Below, one piece after another: positions 21,631-32,879 of a stretch of 64,000 nt of DNA. The stretch comes from Rehmannia glutinosa (taxonomy: Eukaryota > Streptophyta > Magnoliopsida > Lamiales > Orobanchaceae), in contig CM071930.1 in the NCBI GenBank assembly GCA_016081115.2, positions 46,227,335 to 46,291,334 on the forward strand. Direction: 5' to 3'. Below the pieces are notes generated by a model. It saw nothing but the letters and a program-made list of their open reading frames with translations, had not been told where the DNA came from and did not search any database. Each line of letters starts with the position of its first letter. Within the stretch, counting starts at the first letter, position 1. A program made the translations under genes and the position numbers.

Positions 21631-22609
21631 GAAAAGTAATAAGGTAGCAAGATGGAAGAACTTGCTATGGTGAAAATCTTTGTTGGGGTCTTTCTTTTCA
21701 GTTAAAGTTGTAATTTATTAAGGAAGTAAAAGGCATTCAATGTATTGAAAATTGTTATGGACCGTCGATCCGTGGGTTAATCTAACGGCTGGAATAGCGT
21801 CGTACAGCTAGTATTTAAGAAATTCTTAGGAGATGTGTTTGCCTAGGCAATCCAGAAACACTGATATATAAAATCTACATAGTCGATTCCACAAAATTAA
21901 TGATTGTGATTGTCCTCAGACCCCAAAAGTTATCGAATTCAACTTTATTTAATCGATATTCGATAAACCTGATGAAAATTCACATACCAAAATTAAATAC
22001 ATTGCTATTGTTTCATTCTCCATGTCAATATCTGTGTTCTTGAAAATATTGGAAATCCAAATGCAGAGAGCAGGTTATACTGAATCTGCTAAAAATCTTT
22101 ACCAGAACTGTGCATATAAAAACAAACTATAGACATGTTGCTACAATTATATTGTTGTATTTTTTAGGGGTATATATGACCATTTTTTTTAGTGTTAGCT
22201 TTGATAAATTGATTTATTAGAAATTCAAAATATTACTAGCATAGCATTTATGCAATTTGCTAGTCAATAATATTAAATTTCAGGTAATACAACCTGGTTA
22301 TAAAGAGTACATGAATTTAGCCTTATGCCTTATTGACACTTCTTCATCAGGACCATAAAAATATCAAACTTACAAAGAAACAGCTTCAGAAAAATAGGAA
22401 TTCAAATAAAAATATCAAGCAACATTAATTGCTCTAAACCAATGTGATTAATTTCATCTAGTCTTTGAAAGATAAACCATAAAATAATAATCCAAATTCG
22501 GCTTTTCCAATTACAGTATTACCTAGAGAAAATTGTTGCCAAAATATATGGTATTACCTTGCCCAGGCACCACCATCAACAATATATAGCTATTGAATAA
22601 TGTATTACC
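21631..22609. other. Upstream region of the MYB gene
   Basis: This is about 1 kb of AT-rich sequence between the MYB start and a hAT-like MITE. It would hold the promoter and 5' UTR. I see no convincing TATA placement, no coding frame and no repeats in it. Confidence 0.35.
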
Positions 22610-23224
22610 CAGTGTTTTAAATATCAGATCGGGTGATCAAACCGCCAACCTACCGGGCAGTGGTTCAACCGGTCGGACCGGTTCAACTATCGGTTTTACC
22701 GTTTTTCATAAAACTAATTATATTTTTATTTATATTAAATAAAATATTAACGAGATATATTGATATAAACAGAGTTATATATTTTTTAATTTCTTATTTT
22801 TTATTATAAAATTATTTGATTGATTGTCTATGCCTATATTATAGAAGTTTGTCCAAATTTAGAATATTTTAATAGATTCGAATTCATGTTTGAATTAGTT
22901 AAAATGTAAATAACTGATTAGAATCATAACATAAATATTAAATAATTGATTTGAATTCTTGTTTGATTTGAATTATGACATAAATATATTAAATATTAAG
23001 TTTATAATTTCAATTTTTATAAAAGAAAAAGTTGAAAAAATGAGAACACAAAAAAATAAGTTAAATCCGGTTAAACCGGTTTTGGCCGGTATTGGCCTGT
23101 TTTGACCGGTATTGACTGGTGTAACCCCCAAAATGGTATTTAGGGCCTTACTCTACCGGTCCAACCACCGGTATCCGGTATAACCGGTTCAACCGGCCGG
23201 TACGGTACGATATTTAAAACACTG
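22610..23224. mobile_element. hAT-like MITE, 615 bp, 8-bp duplication (7/8)
   Basis: The ends are CAGTGTTTTAAATAT at the left and ATATTTAAAACACTG at the right, a perfect 15-bp inverted repeat. The flanks are GTATTACC (22602-22609) and GTATTAGC (23225-23232), 7 of 8 identical, as expected for hAT insertion. Subterminal regions carry many ACCGGT/ACCGGTT words in both orientations, probable transposase-binding repeats. There is no transposase frame, so it is non-autonomous. It lies about 1 kb upstream of the MYB start. Confidence 0.85.
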
Positions 23225-23232
23225 GTATTAGC

Positions 23233-24115
23233 ATTAGTAAGTTATGCAACAGAAAATGAAATCACATTTTATGAGCTTGCTAGCTCTGTTGAAATATATT
23301 AACTTAAATAAAAGATATTACGACTTACGAGTTTAATTTCATCGATTAATTTCTATTGTGTAATTTCAATTAGAAGCACAGACATGCCAATTAATAACAA
23401 TTGAATTTTGTAACAGTTTATCTTTGGTCATTTCACTTTCAAATTGTGATGCATTAATTTCAGAATTATTAAATGCTATTTAAGAAGAATATTAATGTCA
23501 AATTGATTGTAGATGTAGAATGAAGTCATTAAGATCTGTTAGTTTTATCATCTATTTGCTACTGATAACACATAACAGGTATTCAACACCAAAAATAGTG
23601 AAGAATGTTATGCCATCATCTTCCCCACTTAGTGTTAAAACACTCGGTGCAGGCAAGAGTTTTTTCAGATTTTTGTATAAATTTGAAGTTCATTTCACCA
23701 GGAGATAGATATTTAACCATGTAAGTTCCAATCTGATTTATTAATTTTCACAAGCATTGGCCAGGTCGAAAGAATTTTAAAGAACTCGCTTATGTTCATT
23801 ATTCAGAAGCCAAAATATAATAAAAAAGATTAGAAAGCATAAATCAAATTTTGTGATGATAAATTTAGTATAAAGCAAAACACATAGAGCATACATGCAA
23901 AAACAACAAACTTATGGTAATTGTGTTCAAAAAGCACATTTTGGCTCGTAATTTGAAACACAAAGAGGCAAAACCACTATATAAAAACAAATAGATCAAT
24001 GAAACTAAATATTAGTGCAAAAACAATCAGAAGTCTGGAGAGACATAACCTTCATGAGAAGTTTGCCTCGCCGAGATATCAATGCTTGAGATTACATAAC
24101 TTCACAATGGACAGA
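23233..24115. other. Intergenic region downstream of the REB1-like gene
   Basis: AT-rich sequence between the MITE and the REB1-like stop codon. Part of it must be the 3' UTR of that minus-strand gene. No other coding or repeat signal was found; the plus-strand frame at 23520-23708 has no recognisable content. Confidence 0.35.
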
Positions 24116-26091
24116 TCAAGGAACCTTGGGTTTGCTATCCCAAGCCTCTCTTGCCTCGAGAAGATGTGGGCAATATCGTTGTGCCAATATTTCAACTTGT
24201 TCAGCAAATGACTTATTTCCATGTCGACCTATATGCAGAACCATTTGGTTCCAACGCTTCGACATACATCTCCAGTTCTATCATCAATCAGATCATCCCA
24301 ATCCACATCTTCAATGCAAGTTGCATCTAAGCTATAAAGTGCACCAATTAAACGATAGTCATCAGCGTCAGCCCATGCACCTTCAGCTACCATAGGTGAT
24401 GTTAACTGATTATACCATTTAAGACAGCAAGTTGCTTGAGATCGAGTGGCCAACTCATCACTAATTGCCGTCCAACAGACGTTGTCCCTCAACATTCCAT
24501 GCTTGGATTTCTTCTCTTCAGAAACTTTTAGCTGTAGATCAGCATTTACCAAATCGAATAATTTCTGATACTCTTCCTGTGACCAATGCCCCATTTTGCG
24601 GTCGCGTAGTTTTATTCTACGCCAAGTATCCTTCACATGAAATCTATGTCTGCCGAGTTCGTCTGCCAACGCCTTCCACTCGTTACCATGCTCTTGCTGG
24701 TGCTTCAGAATCTCGTCATACTCTTCTTGAGTCCATTTCCGGGTTTCGACCTACGAAATAAAATTTGAGCACGGTAATAAATAGCGGTGTATGGTCTGTA
24801 TGGTATGGCAGACCCTATTTCTTTCCAACAGCCTTTCACCTTAGGGTACTTGCTGCAGTTTAAAACCATGTTCAAACCCTCGTCACCTAGGTCATGTTCC
24901 AGTATGTAGTTACAAACAGCCTCTTTGACGATCTCATCTTCTACATGTGTGAACCGCTTGCCTCGCACCAGATTATCTTCCTCCTCATTCTCCTTCTCCG
25001 TATTTGAATCACCCGGTAGGGAAAAAAAATCATCTTGACCAGAAAATCTCACTTTCTTATTACTTTTGTTAGGTGTAGCATCATTTGAACCATTTTCCAC
25101 TAATTTGGCCTTTTTCTTTTTCCCATTGTTTTCATATTCAACTCCATTATCTTGTAAGGCATCAGAACCATTTTCCACTACTTCTGGTCTTTTTCCTTTT
25201 CCTTTTGTTTGCAGATTCTAGTTCATTACTTTGTATCTCATCAGTATGCATAAGACCATTGTTGTCATTATCTATATAATCTTGTTGAGAAGCACATGAA
25301 TCATCCTTGTAATTTTCTTTCTTTTTGTGCTTCTTCTTCTTTCTTTTGAGTTCTTTTGGGGCATTTCCATCATGCTTAGTTGACTCAATATTGCCCTCAA
25401 CACTACCTGGCACGTTTTCCTGCTGCAGCAAAGAAATATCACCCTCATCATCCTTACTCTTATTCTTATTTTTTTTCCTTTTCTTCCTCTCAACCATCTC
25501 CATAGCATGAACTTCGCCATTCTGACTCTGTGTTACTGTTTCTACCTCTTTTCCATCTATTTCTCTCTCCTCCTTAAATTCTCCATCTTCAGAATTTATT
25601 TTCGCTTTCCCCTTCTTCCTCTCTTTCTTAGCTTCTCTGCTACTCTTCATTCCAGAAATACTTTCTCCCTCCTCCGTTTTTTCACTCTCGCTTTCTTCAA
25701 CTTCTTGAGAACTGCCCGTTTCAAATTTGTCATTCTGACTCCGGTTCTTCTCTCTTTTCTTCTTGTTCCTTTCAGCATTATCCATTGCATCTCCATTACC
25801 ATCATTGCCATATGCAATAGTTAATTCACCTTCTTTTGCACCTTTCTTCATGTCAGCCGCGACATCTTTACTTCCATTATTTAACTTATCTTTGTCCCTT
25901 TTTTGATCCCTCTTTATTTCAGCAAAATCTTCTTCCCTAGATATTTGAACATGCTCAATCGACTTCATTACACCAATGGCCTCCTGTATCCCCATGGAAC
26001 TCTCTTCATTATTTTCCCATTTCTTAGACTTTGGCTTAATCCTCTTCTCTATCTTCTGGGTCACATTCTTCACTGCCCCTTCTTCATCCAT
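24116..26091 (-). CDS. REB1/TTF-I-like Myb protein (putative RNA polymerase I termination factor), with three frame breaks
   Basis: The start MDEEGAVKNVTQKIEK at 26091 opens a long Lys/Glu-rich N-terminal half with repeated basic blocks (ERKKRKKNKNKSK, KRKKKKHKKKE), typical of a nucleolar protein. Then come four Myb/SANT-like units: KRFTHVEDEIVKEAV, RKWTQEEYDEILKHQQEHG, GHWSQEEYQKLFDLVN and GAWADADDYRLIGALY. The C-terminus reads HGNKSFAEQVEILAQRYCP and stops at 24116-24118, so about 658 codons make one uninterrupted exon. Family members bind DNA and act in rDNA termination or fork blocking. Frame breaks: one base too many in a T/A run (25190-25194), one missing near 24748, one missing near 24259. 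Each is a single base and the protein is well conserved on both sides, so sequence error is as likely as decay. Confidence 0.8.
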
Positions 26092-26760
26092 GCCTAGCAG
26101 AAGAAACTAAACAATTAAACAAATGAAACCAAAGAACAAAATGAAAAGGAAAATATCAGAATATCAAATTCTGAAGCCTCTCCTAAGAAAAAAATCAATG
26201 CGTTTACAGGAAAGAAAGCAGATTCGAGTTCAAATTCATCCTTTTCCAGAATTTTTAAAGCACCCAAGAACTCATGTAATTTAATTCTACTATCATTACA
26301 CTGCAGGAAAATTACAACACTAATTCAGCCAACTCGAAAATCCCAAAAACACTACAAGAACAACAATTCACACCGATGTGCATCAGAACCACAAAAAAAC
26401 AAAAGGGTAGCAAAACATAAAGCCAAATCAATACAAATACACGAAATAATATATCGATTGAGAAAATTAAAGAAAATTCAAAAAGATGTTTTAGTTACAT
26501 ACTGCATGCGGTGTGAATTAAGGGGAATAGAATCTAACAGAGACGAGATGCAGATTTTGTGTCTCAAAGATAGTATTAAACTAGTAAACAGGTGGCGGCG
26601 GCTGTAGGAGTTTACCTTTGTCGAGGCGTGTCGCAGCGGAGGTGGTGGAAATCCAACTTCACCCCGTCAAAAACCCCGCAGAAGCTAGCCAGAGACGAAG
26701 GAAATTGGGGTTTTAAGCTTAACACACCGATTTAGTATTTGAGCCTACAGCGGAATTTTA
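26092..26760 (-). other. Probable 5' UTR with an intron (REB1-like gene)
   Basis: Just upstream of the ATG the minus strand reads TTTCTTCTGCTAG|GCATGG, a good acceptor at about 26096. A matching donor CGACAAAG|GTAAACTCC lies at about 26615. The implied first exon, about 26616-26750, holds GC-rich leader sequence including CCACCACCTCCGCTGCG. The 520-bp intron (about 26096-26615) is AT-rich and otherwise featureless. This is inferred from splice signals only. Confidence 0.5.
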
Positions 26761-26815
26761 TTATAGGGCCTACACGTAACTCGACCTTTGGGCTCTTGGG
26801 CTTGATTGATTTGTC
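26755..26815 (-). promoter_or_regulatory. Promoter with site II-like TGGGCT/GGCCC words
   Basis: Close upstream of the inferred first exon are GGGCCTACACG (about 26766) and TTTGGGCTCTTGGGCTTG (about 26787-26804). Clustered TGGGCY 'site II' elements are common in promoters of plant ribosomal and nucleolar genes, which fits a Pol I factor. No TATA box stands out. Confidence 0.45.
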
Positions 26816-27199
26816 TCAGGCACCCATTACGAGAGATAATTGATGAGTAACCGGTGTTATGCTTTTGAATTTGGATATTATTGAGATTTGAGATATGTAA
26901 CACATAAAAATGACGTGACGAGGTTGTGGTGTTGTGGTGTTGTGGCTTTAACTTTTAGTTGGAATAGCGGCTTTATGTGTAATTTAACTTGTGGCTGTTT
27001 TTGTTTTATCTTTTTTAGAGACTTTGGTTTTGTTGTGTAAAATTATATCATAACTCTAACATATATTTTTTATTTAAATATTTTTATTAAGTTCCTGTCA
27101 TATTATCAAATCAAAGCAACCAAATTGTTTTGGTTCGAATAAAATCAAACCATAACAATAAAACTATTTCTTTAATTTTTTTAATATTTTGGTCTTGTC
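26816..27199. other. AT-rich intergenic DNA
   Basis: No coding frame, repeat or known motif beyond a short GTTGTGGTGTTGTGGTGTTG stretch near 26921-26941. Confidence 0.3.
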
Positions 27200-27207
27200 A
27201 TGAAAAC

Positions 27208-27823
27208 TAGGGGTGTCAATTTTAATTTACACGCAAACCCGATACTTAACTTAACACGATATTAATGGGTATGGGTGCGCTTTGATTGATCCGGTCGAAA
27301 TTGGGTCGAACCCGAATAACTCATCAATTAAACAGCTCGGGTTTGGGTCAACCTACTATGACCCATTTAACTCTTTTAACCTGTTTGTAAATTTAAAAAA
27401 TAAAATATTAATTAATTAATTGTAAGAAAAAATAAAAAACAAGACATATCCTTAAAACTTAAATGCTAAAACCTCTTTCATATGTATGTTGTTATTATTT
27501 TGCATGTAATTTTGTATGTTGTCCTCAAAATATGATTAGTATGTTATGTTATTATTATTATTATTATTTTGTATGTTGTGAATTTTTATATTTTTTTATT
27601 GATTGAATAGTGTGTCATAATGATTAATTTTTAAAAAAAAATATTCAATTGAAAATATTAAATGTATATAAAACTAATTTTATTAGACGGGTTAAACGGG
27701 TCGATCCTGTTCTCTCGAAATAAATAGGTTGGGTTCGGGTTCAAGATTATGACACGAATAATTAAACAGTCGTTCGGGGCCGGGCTTATTCTGACCCACG
27801 AATCCAACCCGTTGACACCCCTA
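27208..27823. mobile_element. hAT-like MITE with perfect 8-bp duplication
   Basis: The left end TAGGGGTGTCAA and right end TTGACACCCCTA are perfect 12-bp inverted repeats. The flanks are ATGAAAAC at 27200-27207 and ATGAAAAC at 27824-27831. The 616-bp interior has GGGTCGAACCC-like subterminal words in both orientations and no transposase. TAGGGGTGTCAA termini are typical of plant hAT non-autonomous elements. Confidence 0.9.
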
Positions 27824-27889
27824 ATGAAAACTATCATAATTTTCGATAAATACTATACAAAATTGTTTTACTTTGGCTCCATATAATAA

Positions 27890-28340
27890 TGTTGGGGGCA
27901 AAATGACATTTAATTATTAAATATATAAGTTAGTTTATATATTAATCCAATATTAAGTGCCCAATGGCCTCTTAATAGAATAACCTACCCAAAGGAGTTC
28001 TGACCGCCCATAGGTCGATTTTCATATGCGCCCACAAGGCCCGCTTACTTAGGTATAAAAAGGTTCATCCTCTTCATTTGTAAGACATTCTCTCATAATT
28101 ACTCCTACGCATTTAATTCAATATTCGCATCGTCTTATTCTCTCGATCACCGCGGCCGACTTGAGCATCGATGGGCCTCCCCGGGACAACCGCTGGGGCC
28201 TTCTAACGCTTTGCGTGTGTGCAGCAAGTCCCCATCTCAAGAACTTTCACTCCCGGAGAATGAGACTTGAAGACTTCCCTCGGGAAGAAGACTTTGTCGA
28301 AACTTCACTTTGCGGAGTGATCTCGCCTTAAAAAAAGATC
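27890..28340 (+). repeat. 5' LTR of gypsy G
   Basis: About 450 bp beginning TGTTGGGGGC. A clear TATA box, TATAAAAAG, is at 28054-28062. The 3' terminus is uncertain. A degraded gypsy-type primer site, ATTTTCGCGTAGTTTGGGGA (about 28342-28361), resembles TGGCGCC...GTGGGGA and marks the end of the leader. Confidence 0.6.
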
Positions 28341-28380
28341 ATTTTCGCGTAGTTTGGGGAAATAGCCAAACCACACGAAG

Positions 28381-29371
28381 ATGCAAACTCGACGCAAGCG
28401 CGTGAGTTCGAATCTCAAGCCGCAGCCGTGGGCCGAGACCAACAAGAAGAGCGACCGCTTAAAAGACGAGGGCCAACCCTCCTCCTCCCGGAGGAGTCGC
28501 CATTCCTCCATTTGCAAGAGGATCGCACCTCCTCCTATTGTTGGAGGGCTCGCTCACACCAAAGAAATTCGCCTATCTCGGAAGCCCTCCAAGCTTTGTT
28601 GGATGAAGTCCGCTCGAACTCCTTGAGGCACCAGTCGCCGATGGCACAGAAGACCACCGCGGCCCGCCCTACTCAAGACCTAACTCGAGGTTTGGGAGAA
28701 AGAGAAGAAGGCCACGGTGAAAATCTGTGAAGAGCCGCTAGTTGAAGAATCTCAAGCGATATAACCCAGCCTAAGCCAACTCGCGCCCATCGCTTCGATG
28801 AGAAGGAGCCATTTGCCCTCGCTATTTTCATTGAACATCTACCTTCGGAGTCAAGACACTCCAATCTCCCTGGAGTACGATGGAACTCGAGATCCCTAGA
28901 ACACTTGAAAATTTCTACGCCAAGCGCGATCTCTATGACATGACTGACACCTCCTACTACAAGGTGTTTCACACTACTTTAACCAAGCAAGCACTAATGT
29001 GGTTTAATCAACTCCCGGTAGATCAATCTTCGATAGAAAATCTTACTAAGCCTTCATGTAATAGTTCTCCATCAATGAAAGTGCCCCAAGATTATGGCTC
29101 ATCTTTGTCAAAGTAAACAAAGAAAGGAGAAACATCAGTGTGAGTTTATGAAATGGTTTGTGGAAGCAACAATGAAATTGCCAATGTTCAACATGAAATT
29201 TTGTTGGAATATTGCAGCAGAACCTCCGCCAGGGACGCCTGGAGAAATCCCTAGCCGGGAAACCTCCATTCACCTTGGAGGAGTCTTTGAGCCGAGCAGA
29301 GAAGCATATTCGAGTGCAAGAGTCCACCAAGCCTGAACCCAGTACCAAGTGCAAGTCTCGACAAGATGACA
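28381..29371 (+). pseudogene. Gypsy gag (retrotransposon gag domain), truncated and frameshifted
   Basis: The start at 28381 (MQTRRKRVSSNLKPQ) opens a basic N-terminus. After frame changes near 28620 and 28880 the capsid domain appears: LENFYAKRDLYDMTDTSYYK, VFHTTLTKQALMWFNQLP and, in other frames, FVEATMKLPMFNMKF and SRAEKHIRVQES-like text near 29290-29330. These are hallmarks of the large plant gypsy gag family (Tat branch). The frame is cut at 29371 by copia LTR E. No zinc knuckle, protease or pol is present. Confidence 0.78.
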
Positions 29372-29913
29372 TGTAGGTCCCAAGGGGTGATAAGTAAAAT
29401 CTAGAAGGGGGTGAATAGACTTTACCAACTTTTCATTTTTAGTCCTTTTAGAAATTCGAGTCGACTAATTCGCCTAAGTCCTTGGTGTACAACTAAGTTT
29501 ACTTACACAGCAGAGTTAGCCACTCAACAGACTCGACTGAGCTGTTGATAGTATAACTCAACTGATTCAGTTAACACTTTAAAAATACAGTTGACTTGGT
29601 TTTTAACAGCGGAAGACTTTCACCCTTAGTTTTGAATATATTTTTCAATACTTGTTTAAGCTTAGTTATTATCAGTTGACTTCGTAAATTAACAAACAAC
29701 AATTATAATAAGCAAGCAAGTAAAGATGTTGAATGTAAAAGACACAAGCAATTTATAGTCATTCGAGGATGGGGTAATTCCTCTAATCCACTCTTCTCCA
29801 ACCCCTTGAGGAATTCACTGATCCAACAGTGACTTTGTTACAAAATGGTTACAGTCCGAGACAACTTTGATTACACATCTAGTTGCTCTTGGGACTGTTC
29901 GCGAAAAATTTTT
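29372..29913 (-). repeat. 3' LTR end of copia E (SIRE family), interrupted by Athila F
   Basis: The minus-strand LTR terminus CTACA lies at 29372, and the sequence follows the H, A and B LTRs through the GATGGGGTAATTCCTCTAAT block (about 29768-29788) up to 29913, where Athila LTR F starts. No primer site lies at 29371; gag of G does. This is therefore the 3' LTR of an insertion in G, and TGACA (29367-29371) is its candidate 5-bp duplication. Confidence 0.8.
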
Positions 29914-31368
29914 TGGTTCATACAACCGCAAGTGTACAATGTAGTTTATAGAATAATGGCAAGCAAGGTCGTATTCCTCGTAGATTGAATCTCAAACACT
30001 TAAAGCTATAATAACATCGTATTCCAATTTTATTGAAGCGACCAAAATCAAGTATTTTATTCTAACTAAAAATAAAAAAAAAAAGAAATAAAAAGAAATA
30101 AATTTGTGAACCCCACAAGTATTTTCAACATCTTTAGGAGCAACCTTAGCCATATAATCAACATGCTTCTTCAATATTAAATGCGAATAAAGTTTTAAAA
30201 CCAATTCATGCAATTCTATGGGATCAAATTCTTAATATCATTTACCCCTCTCTCGGGTGGTGCGTAAATGCTTGATTAATAACAATTGTAATCCTCTCGA
30301 TCGTTACAATTCTTATTAACTCCAAAGATTTGTGAATTAAATGACTCCCCACAAACACGCCCGTCACACATGTTTCATGTCTGAATTCGATTTCCGTGTT
30401 TGTTAAAACTCATCTCCCGAATTTTGCAATAACAAATATGACATGCAATTTATTGATCAGATAAAAAGCAATTAAAGAATAAGCACTCGAATTCATAAAA
30501 TAGAAAGCATGAATTAATTAAGAAAATAAGTAATCATATTTAATACAAATCCACAGTTTCATTTATGTCCCTAAGATCCGAAAAATATGCCAAACATTGA
30601 TTACAAACTCATAGAAAAATCCCCTTCTTGCCAGGATGGATTCTCCTCCAAGCCCTCAAGCTCTTGTGCTCCCTGGGAGATGCGAAAGCCTTGTGGTGTT
30701 CTTCGCGACCTAACATTTTGCTCTCAAGATCTCTTCGATTCCTTCATTCCCGTGTTATTTGATGTGTTTTTGATGTAGAGAATGATGATTTTTCGAGCAA
30801 GACTTGGTCCCCTTTTATAGATGATTGAGAGATCGCTTGTAGAGTTTGGAACGGAAGCAAACTCTAAAAACGCACTGAATAGACTTCCCACACGGCCAAA
30901 GCCGTGGGGTCTACATGGGCGTGTGGCTTTTTGGGCTCAACCTTTGTCGCACGGAAGGCAATTCACACGGGCAATCAGCGGCCGATGACCTTGTCCACAT
31001 GGCCATGTGAGACCACACGGTCCGGCCGTGTGGGACTCGCTCCGTCTCTATTTTCTTCCTTTCTTCACACAACCGTGATTTTCACACCACCACCCACACG
31101 GCCAGGGAGGCTACACGGTCCGCCGTGTGACATGCTTTTGTTCCTTTTTCTCGTCATTTTGATCTTCTCTTTGCATTCGCAATCTTATCCGGCATCCTAA
31201 CCGACATTTCTTCATTTTAAGCTCCGCTTTCCTATAAGAATTACAAGAATACGCAAAGATAATGCCCTTTAATGAAAAAACCAAGTAAAACCATAGTAAA
31301 TATGCGTGCAAATACATCAATTATATATCAATTTAAGCCCAAAAATGCACGATATTTTACACACATCA
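29914..31368 (-). repeat. 3' LTR of Athila F
   Basis: The LTR starts TGATGTGTGTAAAAT at 31368 and ends CAACCGCAAG...-type text reading GAACCA at 29914 on the minus strand, 1455 bp. It contains a block of inverted CACACGG/CCGTGTG words at 30890-31135. The plus-strand frames at 30587-30778 and 30904-31200 are not genes. Confidence 0.7.
30890..31135. repeat. CACACGG / CCGTGTG inverted-word block in LTR F
   Basis: At least six copies of CACACGG or CCGTGTG in alternating orientation, for example ACACGGTCCGGCCGTGTG near 31015-31032 and ACACGGTCCGCCGTGTG near 31113-31129. Same vocabulary as in J and C. Confidence 0.75.
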
Positions 31369-31383
31369 AAATCCCCAAACTTA
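31369..31383 (-). promoter_or_regulatory. Polypurine tract of Athila F
   Basis: The minus strand reads TTTAAGTTTGGGGATT immediately before the LTR start TGATGTG. A G-rich purine stretch at this position primes plus-strand DNA synthesis. Confidence 0.65.
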
Positions 31384-31388
31384 AAGCA

Positions 31389-31406
31389 TTGCTCGTTCTC
31401 GAGCAA
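31389..31406 (-). ncRNA. PPT-proximal RNA hairpin of Athila F
   Basis: On the minus strand TTGCTCG-AGAA-CGAGCAA forms a perfect 7-bp stem with a four-base loop. It lies about 20 bases upstream of the LTR start, directly before the tract TTAAGTTTGGGGATT. The same structure with a changed base pair occurs in element C at 56627-56646. It would be in the genomic RNA just 5' of the polypurine tract. Confidence 0.5.
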
Positions 31407-32879
31407 ATTTAGAAAAATAATATAAGGGGTAAAATGAAAGAACACCCAAGAACACTATAAACATTGAATAAAGACTAGACTTATACTCAAGGAGACCATG
31501 CAACTTATTATCAAGAAGTCGTTATTCATAAACTCCCTGACTATTAATACTCTTTCGGTACTTGACATCGCGACTCTCAAGTAAATAGTGTATCACTTAC
31601 TCTCGTAAGTGTATGTTAAATGTTTACGCTAAATTCAATTCAATGAAAGTAGAACTATCATAGCTTTCAAATCATCTAACATCTCGACCACTTTTGTGTG
31701 CACAATCTAAAAATCAAAAAGGACTTTATATTTGGTTGAATGTAGGCTCTTTGGTAAGGGTAGGGAAATTTGGCTTAAGTGAATTGACTTGAGCAAATAG
31801 AATTTAAGTACACAGACTTGCAATTCACCAACCCAATTTCATCATAATGTCAGTTTTTTTTTTCAACTCAATTCCACCCTTATTTCTCCTTTTTCATTCT
31901 TTGGTCTTTTTGCCTTCTTTTCTTTTTCTTTAGCCTCAAGCTCTCATTTTTCATATTTTTTTTTACTTTGCTCGATTTTTCTCTTCTTTTTCAGAGATAT
32001 TTCTTTCTTTTTCGAGCTTCATGTATTTTTTCCATTCACATAGATATCGCTTCATCCCTTTTCTTTTGCCAACTTTTTTCTTTTCATAAATTTTCACCAC
32101 ATCTCAAACTTTATTCATTTTCTATAAGCTCAAGAATTTTAAGGGATAAAAACATATAAACTTTAAAGATCAATGTGGCTCAGAATAAAAGTTTTGGCTC
32201 AAAATTGGCTAACTAGGGAATCATGAGTTCATAGGTAGGTTTTTTAGGCTAAGGTGCTAAACAAAGATGGCCTTAGATAATTTTCAAAAATTGCACACAC
32301 ACATGGCTTTGATGAAGATACCAGAGCAAGTTCTAGAGTTCTAGCAATCATGAATGACACATTCACGAAAAAAATAAGTCCGCATAATATAAAGCGCTTT
32401 AAGGCACAAAAGCTCACAGCTTATTTTCGCAACATGCTCAAATACCCAATTTTCTTAACACATGCCAAGCAAATGATTAACTTTTCTCCCAATAATTTAT
32501 CACATTATTCCCCAAGTATGTTATCCCATGCCATAAAATATTCATAGTAAAATCATAGGAGTCAAGCATAAAAATCGATTAAAACCACACACAAAAGCAA
32601 TTAAACGTGTTAAGCGGTAAACGTGCTGAAATAAAAATAACTAAAATACGAAAAATCAAAACAAAATTGTTTTTTTATGCAAGTGCTTCTACATGCAAAT
32701 TCTAAATGCAATGCAATATGCAAAGAAGATTAAATTACGATTCTTGACAACCCCAAACTTAAAATATGATTCATCCCGAACATATGAGGAAATTATCAAA
32801 AGAAAAGAGGAATGCGTAAAGAAGTACTTACAAAGATCACCGAGGTGGTGGAGGAGGATAATAGTGGCCTTGTGAGATG
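31407..32879 (-). other. Athila F 3' untranslated region
   Basis: AT-rich sequence with a pyrimidine-rich tract at 31855-32110 (TTTTTCTTTTTCTTTAGCC and similar, purine-rich on the element strand). It lies between the env-like remnant and the hairpin. No conserved reading frame is seen. Confidence 0.45.

Larger units (their letters stand above)
27890..29371 (+). mobile_element. Ty3/gypsy element G, 5' end (LTR and gag), outermost layer of the nest
   Basis: The element starts TGTTGGGGGCAAAATG at 27890 and reads LTR, a degenerate primer site and gag, until it is interrupted at 29371 by copia LTR E. The remainder must lie beyond the nested insertions to the right of the window. Its target-site flank is AATAA at the left. 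Confidence 0.78.

Noticed and set aside
25325..26097. Several Phe/Leu/Ser-rich plus-strand reading frames
   Set aside because: They are antisense to the Lys/Glu-rich half of the REB1-like gene and arise from its AAG/GAA codons.
29372..29913. Reading E as a 5' LTR with its own gag
   Set aside because: No primer-binding site adjoins 29371; the neighbour is gypsy gag in the opposite orientation, so it is a 3' LTR end.
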